Below, piece by piece: positions 16,381 to 24,231 of a stretch of DNA of 29,515 nucleotides. The position numbers were made by a program, and so were the translations under genes. The notes under the pieces are model-generated. The model had not been told where the DNA came from, did no database searches, and was given only the letters and a program-made list of their open reading frames with translations. The number at the start of each line of letters is the position of its first letter. Within the stretch, counting starts at the first letter, position 1. The stretch is from DASPFV01 sp035620975 (GTDB lineage: Bacteria > Acidobacteriota > Vicinamibacteria > Vicinamibacterales > 2-12-FULL-66-21): positions 1 to 29,515 of the forward strand of contig DASPFV010000295.1 in NCBI GenBank assembly GCA_035620975.1, read 5' to 3'.

Positions 16381-17385
16381 GCCGACGGCGACTTTCGAGA
16401 GGAGGTCGCGGTCGCCGAGGAGCTGGCCGGCGCCCAGCACCACCGTGGCAAGCGGATCCTGCGCGACCATCACCTTGAGGCCGGTTTCCTTCTGGAGGTG
16501 CTGGTCCAGCTTGCGCAGCAGCGCGACGCCGCCGGTGAGCACGACGCCGCGCTCGTAGATGTCGCCGCACAGCTCCGGCGGTACGCACTCGAGCGCCTCC
16601 CGCACGGCCTTGACGATCGCGCGGACCGGCTCCGTCAACGCTTCGCGGATCTCGGTGTCGCAGATGCTGACCGTCCGCGGCACGCCTTCGGAGAGATGGC
16701 GCCCCTTGACCTCCATGCGCAGGGGCTTTTCCAGCGGCGCGGCGGACCCGAGATCGCTCTTGATCTGCTCGGCGGTGCGCTCGCCGATGAGCAGGTTGTG
16801 CTTCCGCTTCATGTGCTGGATGATCGCCTCGTCCATCTCGCCGCCCGCGACCCGCAAAGACCGTCCATAGACGACCCCGGCGAGCGACACGACGGCGATG
16901 TCGGTGGTGCCGCCGCCGACGTCGATGATCATGTTCCCGGTGGGCTCGGTGACCGGGAGGCCGGCGCCGATGGCGGCCGCCATGGGCTCGTCGACCAGGC
17001 GCACTTCGCTCACCTTCATGCGCTTGGCGCTTTCCTTGACGGCGCGGCGTTCCACCTGGGTGCTGGCCGGCGGCACTCCGATGACCAGCCGCGCGCGCGA
17101 GTAGGTGCGGCCCCGTGCCTTCCGCACGAAGTGCGCGAGCATCTTCTCGACCGCTTCGAAGTCGGCGATTACGCCATTCCTCATGGGCCAGACGGGCGTG
17201 ATGTTCGCAGGCGTGCGCCCCAGCATGTCGCGGGCGTCGGTGCCGATGGCCTCGATATTGCCACGGACGGTGTTGAACGCCACGACAGAGGGCTCGTTCA
17301 GGACGACGGCCCCGCGCGTGAAGATGGACGTGTTGACCGTCCCGAGGTCGACGGCCACGTCCGCGCCGATCGAGAAGAGGCCCAT
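16378..17385 (-). CDS. mreB: Rod shape-determining protein MreB
   Basis: A 335-residue bacterial actin that forms membrane-bound filaments guiding the cell-wall elongation machinery. Actin-fold nucleotide motifs are clear: phosphate-1 loop DLGTVNTSIF near 10-19, IIDVGGGTTDIAVVSL around 155-170, and VVLTGGVALL near 285-294. The start MGLFSIGAD at 17383-17385 is the standard MreB N-terminus (amphipathic membrane-binding start); an ATG seven codons upstream is less likely. The usual partners mreC, mreD and mrdA are not downstream: the next gene is an unrelated small membrane protein after a repeat array. This may therefore be a second, stand-alone mreB paralogue. The stop codon is in the GAACC repeat. 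Confidence 0.93.
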   Translation of the reverse strand: MGLFSIGADVAVDLGTVNTSIFTRGAVVLNEPSVVAFNTVRGNIEAIGTDARDMLGRTPANITPVWPMRNGVIADFEAVEKMLAHFVRKARGRTYSRARLVIGVPPASTQVERRAVKESAKRMKVSEVRLVDEPMAAAIGAGLPVTEPTGNMIIDVGGGTTDIAVVSLAGVVYGRSLRVAGGEMDEAIIQHMKRKHNLLIGERTAEQIKSDLGSAAPLEKPLRMEVKGRHLSEGVPRTVSICDTEIREALTEPVRAIVKAVREALECVPPELCGDIYERGVVLTGGVALLRKLDQHLQKETGLKVMVAQDPLATVVLGAGQLLGDRDLLSKVAVG

Positions 17386-17604
17386 GGCAAGGGCTGGCGG
17401 AAACAAGTTCGGTTCCGCCCGGCAGCGCTGTCAGGATTGACGGGAACTGGCCTGTTTTCAGACGCACGCGGGAAACGTGCCCGGACGGGGAGTCGCCGCC
17501 GGGTACACATCACGCACCCGGATTACGATCCTGCACGCGGCCGCACTCCTGCAGCCAGCCGCCCGGGCGGGCCAGCGCCGCCCCGGCCGTCGAGCCGCAG
17601 CGGC
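17386..17604. other. Spacer upstream of mreB
   Basis: About 220 bp containing the mreB leader and a GC-rich stretch continuing from the pseudogene remnant. I see no clear promoter hexamers, RNA gene or conserved reading frame. Confidence 0.5.
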
Positions 17605-17824
17605 CGCTGGCTGGCTGCTCGACCACATGTCCCGAGGGATCCTCCAGGCCCCCGCCCATCGTGCTTCCAGACGGATCAGGTACTTGCCCTGATCGCCAGT
17701 GCGCGTCGGGCGTGAGGAGGCGATAGCGTTCCTGCTCGATGGCGACGTCACCGCGCGCATCGACCTCCCGGGTATCCAGGCTCGCCGGCTCGAGCCCGGT
17801 GCCGATCAGGCCCTGCCAGTTATG
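17605..17824 (-). pseudogene. Remnant of a DUF4440/SnoaL-like (NTF2-fold) protein, truncated and frameshifted
   Basis: On the minus strand, one frame reads WQGLIGTGLEP, then REVDARGDVAIEQERYRL (about 17818-17703). A second frame, shifted by one base, continues TGDQGKYLIRLEARWAGAWR (from about 17700), then IPRDMWSSSQPA. Joined, these match the layout of the C-terminal half of DUF4440 proteins: WQG, GDxAxExGRYxL, GKYLVxW, GxWRIxRDxWNSS. A TGA stands just before the WQG segment, and the N-terminal half is missing from the sequence upstream. Both the loss and the frameshift indicate a dead gene. The match is from memory of the family, not a search. Confidence 0.72.
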
Positions 17825-17857
17825 TCATAAAGGTGTGGGGCGTTGCACGTGAGCGGT

Positions 17858-18484
17858 TCACCTGGGATTGAAATCCTCCGTCATCCGGTCGAGATCGTCG
17901 TTTCCGAGGATGTTCCCATAGAGCACGCTCCGCGGGTTCGAGCTGGCGGGCAGGCCGAAGTACATGATCCCGATGTTCTTCATGACCATCTTGCGCAGCC
18001 GGCTGTCCCTGACGCTGTCGTCGGATGGGAGCCCGAAGTTGGCCGGGTCCATCCGCGCGTAGGAGACGATCGCGAACTTCTGGTCGCGGCTGCGCTGCGA
18101 GAATGCAAAGGACCACCTGCCGCGCATCGACTGTATGTACATGTCGGCCCCCGTGATGCCGATGACCCGCGCCCGCGGATCCTGTGCGAGCGCGGCGTAC
18201 TTGCTCTGCATGGTCCCGATGACCCGCTCGGCGACGACCTGCGACCGCGCGGCATCGACGGCGGTTTCGTCGAGCGGCAGCGGCGTGAGCAGCCGGATCG
18301 GGATCTTCAGGGTGCCCTCGAAGTGCGACGACAACGAAGCGGCGGCGTCCGGCGCCTCCCTGCCTACGCCCACCAGGTACAGGTCAGCCGCCGGCTGCCG
18401 CTGAGCCACCGCCAGAGCTCCGGCCAGCCCCAGCCCGAGGACAGCGACAAGCATGCGTGGACGACTTGATTGTCTGGTGGTCAT
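17858..18484 (-). CDS. Exported archaemetzincin-like protein without the zinc motif
   Basis: A 208-residue protein with a signal sequence (hydrophobic about 11-27, AVAQ likely near cleavage). The body follows the order of archaemetzincins: LYLVGVG at the start, VIGITGADMYIQS (108-120) like their VLGVTDxDLY, then FAIVSYARM (137-145), then a helix where the protease motif HExxHxxGL should be. Here that helix reads NIGIMYFGL (170-178), so His, Glu and His are Asn, Ile and Met. The C-terminus RSVLYGNILGNDDLDRMTED parallels the metzincin Met-turn region. I infer a metal-free relative with a binding or structural role. The ATG at 18482-18484 has GAGGGAG ahead. The next gene upstream, the GNAT, is 63 bp away on the same strand. 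Confidence 0.6.
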   Translation of the reverse strand: MTTRQSSRPRMLVAVLGLGLAGALAVAQRQPAADLYLVGVGREAPDAAASLSSHFEGTLKIPIRLLTPLPLDETAVDAARSQVVAERVIGTMQSKYAALAQDPRARVIGITGADMYIQSMRGRWSFAFSQRSRDQKFAIVSYARMDPANFGLPSDDSVRDSRLRKMVMKNIGIMYFGLPASSNPRSVLYGNILGNDDLDRMTEDFNPR

Positions 18485-18547
18485 GCTCGCTCCCTCGCAC
18501 CTATGGCGCCATCGCACCCACGGCGCGCATGGCACCAGAGGCACCCA

Positions 18548-19096
18548 TCAGCCAACTCTCTTCGCCATGTAGATATCCGGCTTCCCGCGACCGTTCGCGT
18601 CCGGCATGACGCCGGTCACCACGTAGCCGAGCTTGCGGTAGAAGAGGAACGGATGGCCGTGCCCGAGGTCGCGCAGCGTCGCGATGTACCGGGGCACGTC
18701 GGGGTACAGGTCGACGTCGGAAAGCGACGTCATGCCCGAGTCGTCGTCCGTGCCCAGCGTCGCCGTCAGCGCGCCGCGCCGGCGCGCTTCCTGTTCGAAG
18801 ACCCCCACCAGGGCGCGGCCGACCCCCTGGCGCCGGCGATCACGTCGCACGACGAGCGGGTGCAGCTCCCACACGCGGCCGTGGTACTCGGGCAGGCCGC
18901 CGATCCACCCGATCAGCACGCCGCCGTCCATTGCCGCCCGTGCGAAACCGTCCCTGATGACTGTCGCGACCTCGTCACGGGCGAGCTCCACCGTGGGCCA
19001 GCCCCGGGGCTGGACGAACTCCTCGACCAGCGCCGCGGCCGCCTGCTCGCGTGCGTCTTCGCGCAGAGTCGCGAGGTCCACGATCTCCGGAGTCAC
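18548..19096 (-). CDS. GNAT acetyltransferase, AAC(6')-I-like
   Basis: A 182-residue acetyl-CoA-dependent N-acetyltransferase. The acetyl-CoA motif A is seen as HPLVVRRDRRRQGVGRAL around 78-95. The C-terminal half contains LGTDDDSGMTSLSDVDLYPD, then GHPFLFYRKLGYVVTGVMPD, then GKPDIYMAK, an arrangement I associate with AAC(6')-I aminoglycoside acetyltransferases and close environmental homologues. The substrate cannot be settled from sequence and resistance should not be assumed. I prefer the GTG at 19094-19096, placed 4 bases after GGAGG; a GTG five codons upstream (19111) is the alternative. It lies 40 bp downstream of the DUF1737 gene on the same strand. Confidence 0.78.
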   Translation of the reverse strand: MTPEIVDLATLREDAREQAAAALVEEFVQPRGWPTVELARDEVATVIRDGFARAAMDGGVLIGWIGGLPEYHGRVWELHPLVVRRDRRRQGVGRALVGVFEQEARRRGALTATLGTDDDSGMTSLSDVDLYPDVPRYIATLRDLGHGHPFLFYRKLGYVVTGVMPDANGRGKPDIYMAKRVG

Positions 19097-19136
19097 GAGC
19101 CCTCCGAACACGGTATCGGCGCGGAGCGCCGTCCCG

Positions 19137-19328
19137 CTAGCGTCGCCGGGCCAGCGCCTGAATCAGATAGACACCCGTGCCAGCCTGGATGCTGGCGATG
19201 CCGCCCTGCGGCTCCCAGCCCGACTGCAGCTCCGCATTCACGTCGGTGGTGAGCTCCTGCGCAGCCTTGTGCACGTCACGCCACACCACGCTGGTCACTT
19301 CCTTCGCGACGACTTTGTACTCGGGCAC
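19137..19328 (-). CDS. DUF1737-type small protein
   Basis: A 63-residue protein, VPEYKVVAKEVTSVVWRDV followed by LTTDVNAELQSGWEPQGGIA and a short strand. The pattern EYKVV...VNxxLxxGWxPxGG is that of DUF1737, a small alpha/beta fold of unknown function. The GTG start at 19326-19328 has GGAGG five bases ahead; the longer reading upstream is proline-rich and unlike the family. It probably shares a transcript with the GNAT gene. Confidence 0.78.
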   Translation of the reverse strand: MPEYKVVAKEVTSVVWRDVHKAAQELTTDVNAELQSGWEPQGGIASIQAGTGVYLIQALARRR

Positions 19329-19817
19329 AGAGGCCTCCACATCGCAGAGGTCGAGTTCAGCGGACAGATCCGGTCCCGGAGGAGATCCGGGAGGCGAGGG
19401 TCCTGACCGCCTGGTTCGTGACATGACTCCCGGGCGGGGCATCCCGCCTGGCTGCGTTGCTCGTCGCCTACAGATTCCCGATTTGCGCGCTCCTCATGCC
19501 TTGCCATGCGGGCTCCGCGCTCCGGGACTTATGCCACGATCCACGGGGTCAGAACACTAGCACCGAATCGCGGCGCGCGGAGAGGCTGCCGGGTGGTGCC
19601 CGTTCAGCAGGCGCGAATCCGCATGCCGTGCGACAACGAATCCGCCTTCGCTTTTTCGGGCTACGGCGCGACAGGTCCGCGTCCCGTGCCCCCTGAGCGG
19701 ATCCGCGGGAATCCGCGTTCATCCGCGTCCCGTGCGCCCTGACGGATCCGCGCTCATCCGTGATGCGGAAACCTCCGCGATCCGGACGGCATCTATCTGG
19801 TTCGAGGAGCTGCAACC
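19329..19817. repeat. 489-bp non-coding spacer with several dispersed repeats
   Basis: No believable gene in either direction. It holds a segment ending GGGGTCAGAACACTAG (about 19544-19560), sharing CTGACCCC (reverse strand) with the repeat at 23-131; an element CCGCCTTCGCTTTTTCGG (about 19639-19656) followed by GCTACGGCG, which I recall as common between genes of such bacteria; and GATCCGCG/ATCCGCGTTC repeats at about 19697-19767, including a 19-bp exact inverted match (19715-19733) to 4091-4109. A remnant of an insertion element or REP cluster is likely. The ribosome binding site GAGGAG of the next gene lies at its right end. Confidence 0.65.
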
Positions 19818-20978
19818 ATGACCGTCGCGACCCAGATACCACCCCCCGCGGGCTCGACCCGTGCGGCACAGACGATGAAAGCCATTGCCGTCCGGCCCGG
19901 GCAGCCCGACAGCGTGCACCTGGCCTCGCTGCCGAAGCCCGGCGTCGAGGAGGTCCCCGGCGGCCGCGGCGTGCTCGTGAAAGTGCTCCGCGTCGGCGTC
20001 GACGGCACGGACCGCGAGATCAACGCCGCGGAATACGGCGCCGCCCCGCCGGGATACGAGTTTCTCGTGATCGGCCACGAGGGCTTCGGCCAGGTGGTGG
20101 CCGTCGGTCCGGCCGTGACCGGGCTGGCGCCCGGCGACTACGTCGTTGCCACGGTGCGCCGCCAGGGTTCGAGCATCTACGACCTGATCGGCACGAACGA
20201 CATGACGACCGACGACACCTACTTCGAGCGCGGCATCAACCTCCGCCACGGCTATCTCACCGAGTTCTACGTGGAGGACGCCGAGTACGTCGTCAGGGTC
20301 CCGCAGGGGCTGAAGGAAGTCGGCGTGCTGCTGGAGCCGACCACGGTCGTCGAGAAGGGCATCGCGCAGGCCTACGAGATTCAGCGGCGCCTCCGCGTGT
20401 GGCGCCCGCGCCGCGCGGCGGTCATCGGCGCAGGCACGATCGGTCTCCTGGCGGCGCTCGTGCTGAAGCTTCGCGGGCTCGACGTGACGGTGCTGGGGCT
20501 GACCCGCAAGCCGTATCTCAATTCCGACCTGATCGAAGCGATAGGCGCGCGCTACGAGTCCACGCGCGATCTGCCGCTGCTGGAGGCTGCCGGACAGCAC
20601 GGCCCGTTCGACCTGATCTTCGAGGCCACCGGCTTTGCGCCGATCGTGTTCGAGGCGATGCAGGCGCTCGGGAAGAATGGCGTGCTCGTCCTGTCGAGCG
20701 TGACGGGCGGCGATCACCGCGTGGAAGTGCCGGCGGACCGCATCAACCTCGACTTCGTGCTCGGCAACAAGGTCATGGTGGGCACCGTGAACGCCAACCG
20801 GGAGTACTTCGAGTCGGGTGTGAAGGACCTGGCGCAGGCCGAAGCCCAGTATCCCGGCTGGCTGGCCCGGCTCCTGACGCATCCCGTGAAGGGCCTCGAG
20901 AACTACCGCGAGCTGATCGACACCCTGACGACGGCGAAGAGCGCCATCAAGGTGTACTGCGAGGTCGCGCCGCTCTGA
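19818..20978 (+). CDS. Glucose 1-dehydrogenase-like zinc-type MDR dehydrogenase
   Basis: A 386-residue medium-chain dehydrogenase of the glucose dehydrogenase branch, which oxidises glucose or other aldoses to the lactone with NAD(P)+. The catalytic zinc ligands appear as D62 (GVDGTDREI, Asp in place of Cys as in known glucose dehydrogenases), H87 and E88 (IGHEGFG), and E173 (LLEP). The nucleotide motif GAGTIG is at 204-209. The structural-zinc lobe, usually with three or four cysteines after VRR, reads GSSIYDLIGTNDMT (118-131) with no Cys, so the structural zinc is lost. The ATG at 19818 has GAGGAG ahead; Met20 is an alternative. The SMP-30 lactonase at 25.2 kb could hydrolyse its product. 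It is followed 16 bp later by ltrA. Confidence 0.85.
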   Translation: MTVATQIPPPAGSTRAAQTMKAIAVRPGQPDSVHLASLPKPGVEEVPGGRGVLVKVLRVGVDGTDREINAAEYGAAPPGYEFLVIGHEGFGQVVAVGPAVTGLAPGDYVVATVRRQGSSIYDLIGTNDMTTDDTYFERGINLRHGYLTEFYVEDAEYVVRVPQGLKEVGVLLEPTTVVEKGIAQAYEIQRRLRVWRPRRAAVIGAGTIGLLAALVLKLRGLDVTVLGLTRKPYLNSDLIEAIGARYESTRDLPLLEAAGQHGPFDLIFEATGFAPIVFEAMQALGKNGVLVLSSVTGGDHRVEVPADRINLDFVLGNKVMVGTVNANREYFESGVKDLAQAEAQYPGWLARLLTHPVKGLENYRELIDTLTTAKSAIKVYCEVAPL

Positions 20979-20993
20979 GGCGGACGGGAGGTC

Positions 20994-22196
20994 GTGGTGG
21001 AGGCGTTGATTCAGCCGTTGCGCCTCCGCGGCGCGGACGGAACGGGGCAGGGCCGGAAGGTCACGTGGCTCGAGCTGTTCTTCGATCTCGCATTCGTGGC
21101 CGCGGTGGCGCAGGTCGGCACGCCGCTGGCCGGCGACTACAGCGTGCCCGGGCTGGTGCGCTATACCGTGCTGTTCGTGCTCATCTGGTGGGCGTGGAGC
21201 GGTCACACGAACTTCTCCACGCGCTTCGAGAGCGACGACGTCGTGCAGCGTGCGCTCACGCTCACCCAGATCTTCGTGGTCGCCGTGATGGCGGTGAACG
21301 CGAAGGACGCGCTCGACAGCCGATCGTCGGCTGGGTTTGCCGCGGCCTACGCCCTGATGCGTTTCGTGCTGGTCGCGCAGTACTGCCGGGCCCGCCGCAT
21401 CCTGGCGTCCCGCCGGCTGACGACGGCGTACGCCACGGGATTCGGCGTCGCAGCAGTCTGCTGGCTCGTGTCCGCCCTGGTGCCCGCGCCGGCCAGGTTC
21501 TGGTTGTGGGGCGCCGCCCTCCTGATTGACCTGGGCACGCCGATTGTCACTGCCCACCTGAGCGCCGAGGTTCCGCCCGATCCGGACCACCTGCCCGAGC
21601 GCTTCGGCCTGTTCACGATCATCCTGCTCGGCGAGTCGATGGTGGCGGTGATGAAGGGAATGGAGAGCCAGGAAGGCTGGAGCGTAACCGCCGCTTCGGC
21701 AGCGTTCCTCGGGATCGTGACCCCGTTTCTCGTCTGGTGGTGGTACTTCGACGGCGTCGAGGGCGCGGCCGAACGCGTCGTCCGAACGAAGCGCGACGCG
21801 CAGCGGTTCACGGTGTGGAGCTTTGCCCACCTGCCGCTCTATCTCGGCATCGCGCTTTCCGGCGTAGGGCTGGAGCACATCATCCGGATCGCGCCGGACG
21901 GTCACCTCCACAGGTCCGAGATCTGGATACTCAGCGGGGCTGTGGTTCTGTTGATGTCCGCTCTGGTGACGATCGGGGCAGCCTCGGGCCACGGATGTCC
22001 CAGGGTCACCAGGCCCCGCCTCGTGGCGCAGTACGTGGTGTCGGCGGCACCTCTGGCCGCCGGGTTCGTCGATGTTCACACACCGCCGGTTTTCCTCGCC
22101 GGCGGCATCGTGCTGCTCTGCCTCGTGCAGCTGGCCCTTGCCCGGCCCGCCCGGCCCAACATCGCGCCGGTCAGCGCCGTTCCCCAACCGCTCTGA
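20994..22196 (+). CDS. ltrA: LtrA family membrane protein (low temperature requirement protein A)
   Basis: A 400-residue protein with about ten transmembrane segments, matching the LtrA family by its start (KVTWLELFFDLAFVAAVAQ), FVLIWWAWSGHTNFSTRFES, then ERFGLFTIILLGESMVAV and TPFLVWWWYFDG. LtrA was named from Listeria growth at low temperature; the biochemical role is unknown, and a transporter or redox role has been suggested in similar families. Two GTG codons (20994 and 20997) follow GGGAGG at 20986-20991; the second has the better spacing. It is close behind the glucose dehydrogenase-like gene and probably co-transcribed. Confidence 0.9.
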   Translation: MVEALIQPLRLRGADGTGQGRKVTWLELFFDLAFVAAVAQVGTPLAGDYSVPGLVRYTVLFVLIWWAWSGHTNFSTRFESDDVVQRALTLTQIFVVAVMAVNAKDALDSRSSAGFAAAYALMRFVLVAQYCRARRILASRRLTTAYATGFGVAAVCWLVSALVPAPARFWLWGAALLIDLGTPIVTAHLSAEVPPDPDHLPERFGLFTIILLGESMVAVMKGMESQEGWSVTAASAAFLGIVTPFLVWWWYFDGVEGAAERVVRTKRDAQRFTVWSFAHLPLYLGIALSGVGLEHIIRIAPDGHLHRSEIWILSGAVVLLMSALVTIGAASGHGCPRVTRPRLVAQYVVSAAPLAAGFVDVHTPPVFLAGGIVLLCLVQLALARPARPNIAPVSAVPQPL

Positions 22197-22222
22197 CATC
22201 AGCGAGTCTGACATCAGCGAGG

Positions 22223-24037
22223 CTACGACGCGTGCTTCCTTCTCTGCACGCCGTGGAACTCGAGAAACGATTCGGCCAGTTCCGGCCCCATGTAGCGGAC
22301 GAGCAGCGAATGCTCGACCTGGAGAAGATCCACGAGCATCAGCCCGTCCAGCGCATTTCCGAAGTCCGGATCGACGTTGAACCCCAGCAGACGCGCGTTG
22401 AGCTTCAGGTACTGCCGGACGAGCACCGGCACACCTTTCTGATCTGCCTCGATTTCCGACAGCAGCGTGCTCACCTCGGCCAGGCTTCTGACGACGTGCC
22501 CCGCGATTGCCGGCGCGGCAGGACGGCGAGGGATGAAGGCCGGCGGGTTGCGGGGCGTCACCAGCCCGCCACGGTCGGCGTCGTAGCTGGTCGCGTGGAG
22601 GAATCTCGCCAGGATCTGTCGCGAGAGGGACTGATAGTCGGCGCTGATGCTCACCGGACCGAAGAGCATCCGGTATCTGGGATTGCGGGCGACGAACGTG
22701 GCGATGCCCTTCCACAGCAGCAGGAGCGGGGCGTAGTCACGCTGCTGCTCGGTCCGTACGAACGCCCGGCCCAGCTCCAGCGCGGGCCGGAGCTGCGCGA
22801 GCAGGCGTGGGTCGTAGCGGAACAGGGTGTTCGTGTACAGGCCGCCCGGCCCGAGGGCAGGCAGGATCTCGTCGGTCGCACCGAGGCGGTAGGCCCCGAC
22901 GACCTCGCGGGTCTCGTGATTCCAGACGAAGAGGTGGTGGTAGTGCCTGTCGAAGCGGTCGAGATCGAGCGGGCGCCCGGAGCCCTCGCCGCATGCGCGG
23001 AACGCGATCTCGCGAAGACGGCCAATCTCCTGCAGCGCGGCCGGAATCTCGCGTGCCGTTGCGATGTACACAGCGAGGGCGCCGCTGCGGACGAGCGCCC
23101 TCTCGGGCGCCAGCGTGTCGATCTCGACCGCCATGACCTCGGGAGTCGACGCCGCGATGATCGGCTCCGGCACTTGCGTCGCGTTCCGCGCGGACACCGG
23201 CGCCACCGCGTGACCGTCCCCGAGGGAGCACGTTCGAATCCGCAGGTACGACGCGAGCCGGTCGGGCTCGTCGAATCGTGCCAGCCGCTCCGCCTCGAGA
23301 CGGGGGCCGAGCCGGCAGCGGATGGTCCGGCCCCGCTGGCGCAGCAGTTCGCGCGCCAGCAGAGCGGTTCTCAAGCGCGGGTGAATTCGCCCCACGGCGT
23401 GAAACGTGGGGCTGTTGCAGCCGCTGAAGTGGACCGGCACGACGTCGGCGCCGGTCGAGCGGACGAGGCGCGCGAGGACGGGCGACCATGGTCCGTCGGT
23501 CGTGCAGCCGTCCTCACGGAGGGTCGACGAGACCTCGCCGGCCGGGAAGGCGGCGAGCGTACCGCCCGAGTCCAGGAAGCGCCGCGCTTCGCGCAGCGCG
23601 CGCGCGTTCGCCGGCGTGAAGCCGCGGTTGCCGAACGCGTCCACGAAGATGCAGTGGGCCGCGAGCTCCGGGATTCGAGCCAGGAGTCGGTTCGCCAGGA
23701 GCCGCACGTCCGGCCGGACGCGCCGCAGCAGCGCGAGCAGCACGAGGCCGTCGGCCGCGCCGAACGGGTGGTTCGCCACCGCGACGAGCGGGCCGCTCGC
23801 AGGGATCGCGGCGGCTTCGCCCTGCACCTCCCAGCGGATACCCAGTCGCTCTAGCGCGGTCTCGGGAAAGTTCCGCCCGTCCGCCTGCAGATCCTGGTAC
23901 AGAGCGCGCAGAGCCGTCAGCCCGACCACCCGCTCGACGAGCGGGCGTGCGGGCAGCAGGAGTAGCCGGGCCGCCGACGCGTGGAACCACTCGCGCAGGT
24001 CGAACGGATCGATTGAAGCGGGTCGGACGTCCGCCAC
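22223..24037 (-). CDS. PlsC-type acyltransferase fused to a GNAT/OlsB-like acyltransferase
   Basis: A 604-residue two-domain protein. Residues 60-280 are a lysophospholipid acyltransferase (PlsC) domain with NHPFGAADG (H90, D96) and FPAGEVS (164-170). Residues about 300-500 resemble the OlsB/hemolysin-like N-acyltransferase (GNAT-type fold), with VVGAYRLGATDEILPA, then LYTNTLFRYD and ELGRAFVRTEQQRDYAPL. In ornithine-lipid synthesis OlsB makes lyso-ornithine lipid and OlsA, a PlsC-type enzyme, adds the second chain; the bifunctional order here is PlsC first (OlsF-like chemistry, possibly). I infer aminolipid synthesis at the inner membrane. The start is GTG at 24035-24037, with AGGAGG ahead. 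The C-terminal 100 residues include a possible regulatory tail. Confidence 0.8.
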   Translation of the reverse strand: MADVRPASIDPFDLREWFHASAARLLLLPARPLVERVVGLTALRALYQDLQADGRNFPETALERLGIRWEVQGEAAAIPASGPLVAVANHPFGAADGLVLLALLRRVRPDVRLLANRLLARIPELAAHCIFVDAFGNRGFTPANARALREARRFLDSGGTLAAFPAGEVSSTLREDGCTTDGPWSPVLARLVRSTGADVVPVHFSGCNSPTFHAVGRIHPRLRTALLARELLRQRGRTIRCRLGPRLEAERLARFDEPDRLASYLRIRTCSLGDGHAVAPVSARNATQVPEPIIAASTPEVMAVEIDTLAPERALVRSGALAVYIATAREIPAALQEIGRLREIAFRACGEGSGRPLDLDRFDRHYHHLFVWNHETREVVGAYRLGATDEILPALGPGGLYTNTLFRYDPRLLAQLRPALELGRAFVRTEQQRDYAPLLLLWKGIATFVARNPRYRMLFGPVSISADYQSLSRQILARFLHATSYDADRGGLVTPRNPPAFIPRRPAAPAIAGHVVRSLAEVSTLLSEIEADQKGVPVLVRQYLKLNARLLGFNVDPDFGNALDGLMLVDLLQVEHSLLVRYMGPELAESFLEFHGVQRRKHAS

Positions 24038-24231
24038 GGCACCTCCTGGAGGGCTGGTCCTTGGATGCCTTCCGACGGGAGGCGGTGTCGCTCCCGAAGG
24101 CGTAACCGCCGCGCTGGCGATGCCATCCAAGCGAGCGTGCGGACGCGGTCGCAGGATGCGCGGCCCCGACGGCAACGGGTGCCGGCAGTTGCCGCACGCT
24201 GCGGGCCAGTCATTTCGAGCAGGAGATCTTC
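24038..24231. promoter_or_regulatory. Divergent spacer with stem-loop and inverted repeat
   Basis: Between the divergent acyltransferase and DM13 genes lies a bulged stem: GCCTTC and GGGAG (24067-24081) pair with CTCCC and GAAGGC (24091-24101). CTTGGATG (24060-24067) and CATCCAAG (24124-24131) form flanking inverted arms. The remainder is GC-rich without a gene. The DM13 ribosome binding site (AGGAGA) is at its right end. Confidence 0.5.

Noticed and set aside
17458..17760. 100-codon open frame as an intact gene
   Set aside because: Only its middle part matches the DUF4440 pattern; the start and end are low-complexity, and the preceding half lies in another frame. It is better described as a pseudogene remnant.
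19443..19560. Insertion sequence
   Set aside because: No transposase frame and no clear terminal inverted repeats with target duplication; it is kept only as a possible repeat edge.
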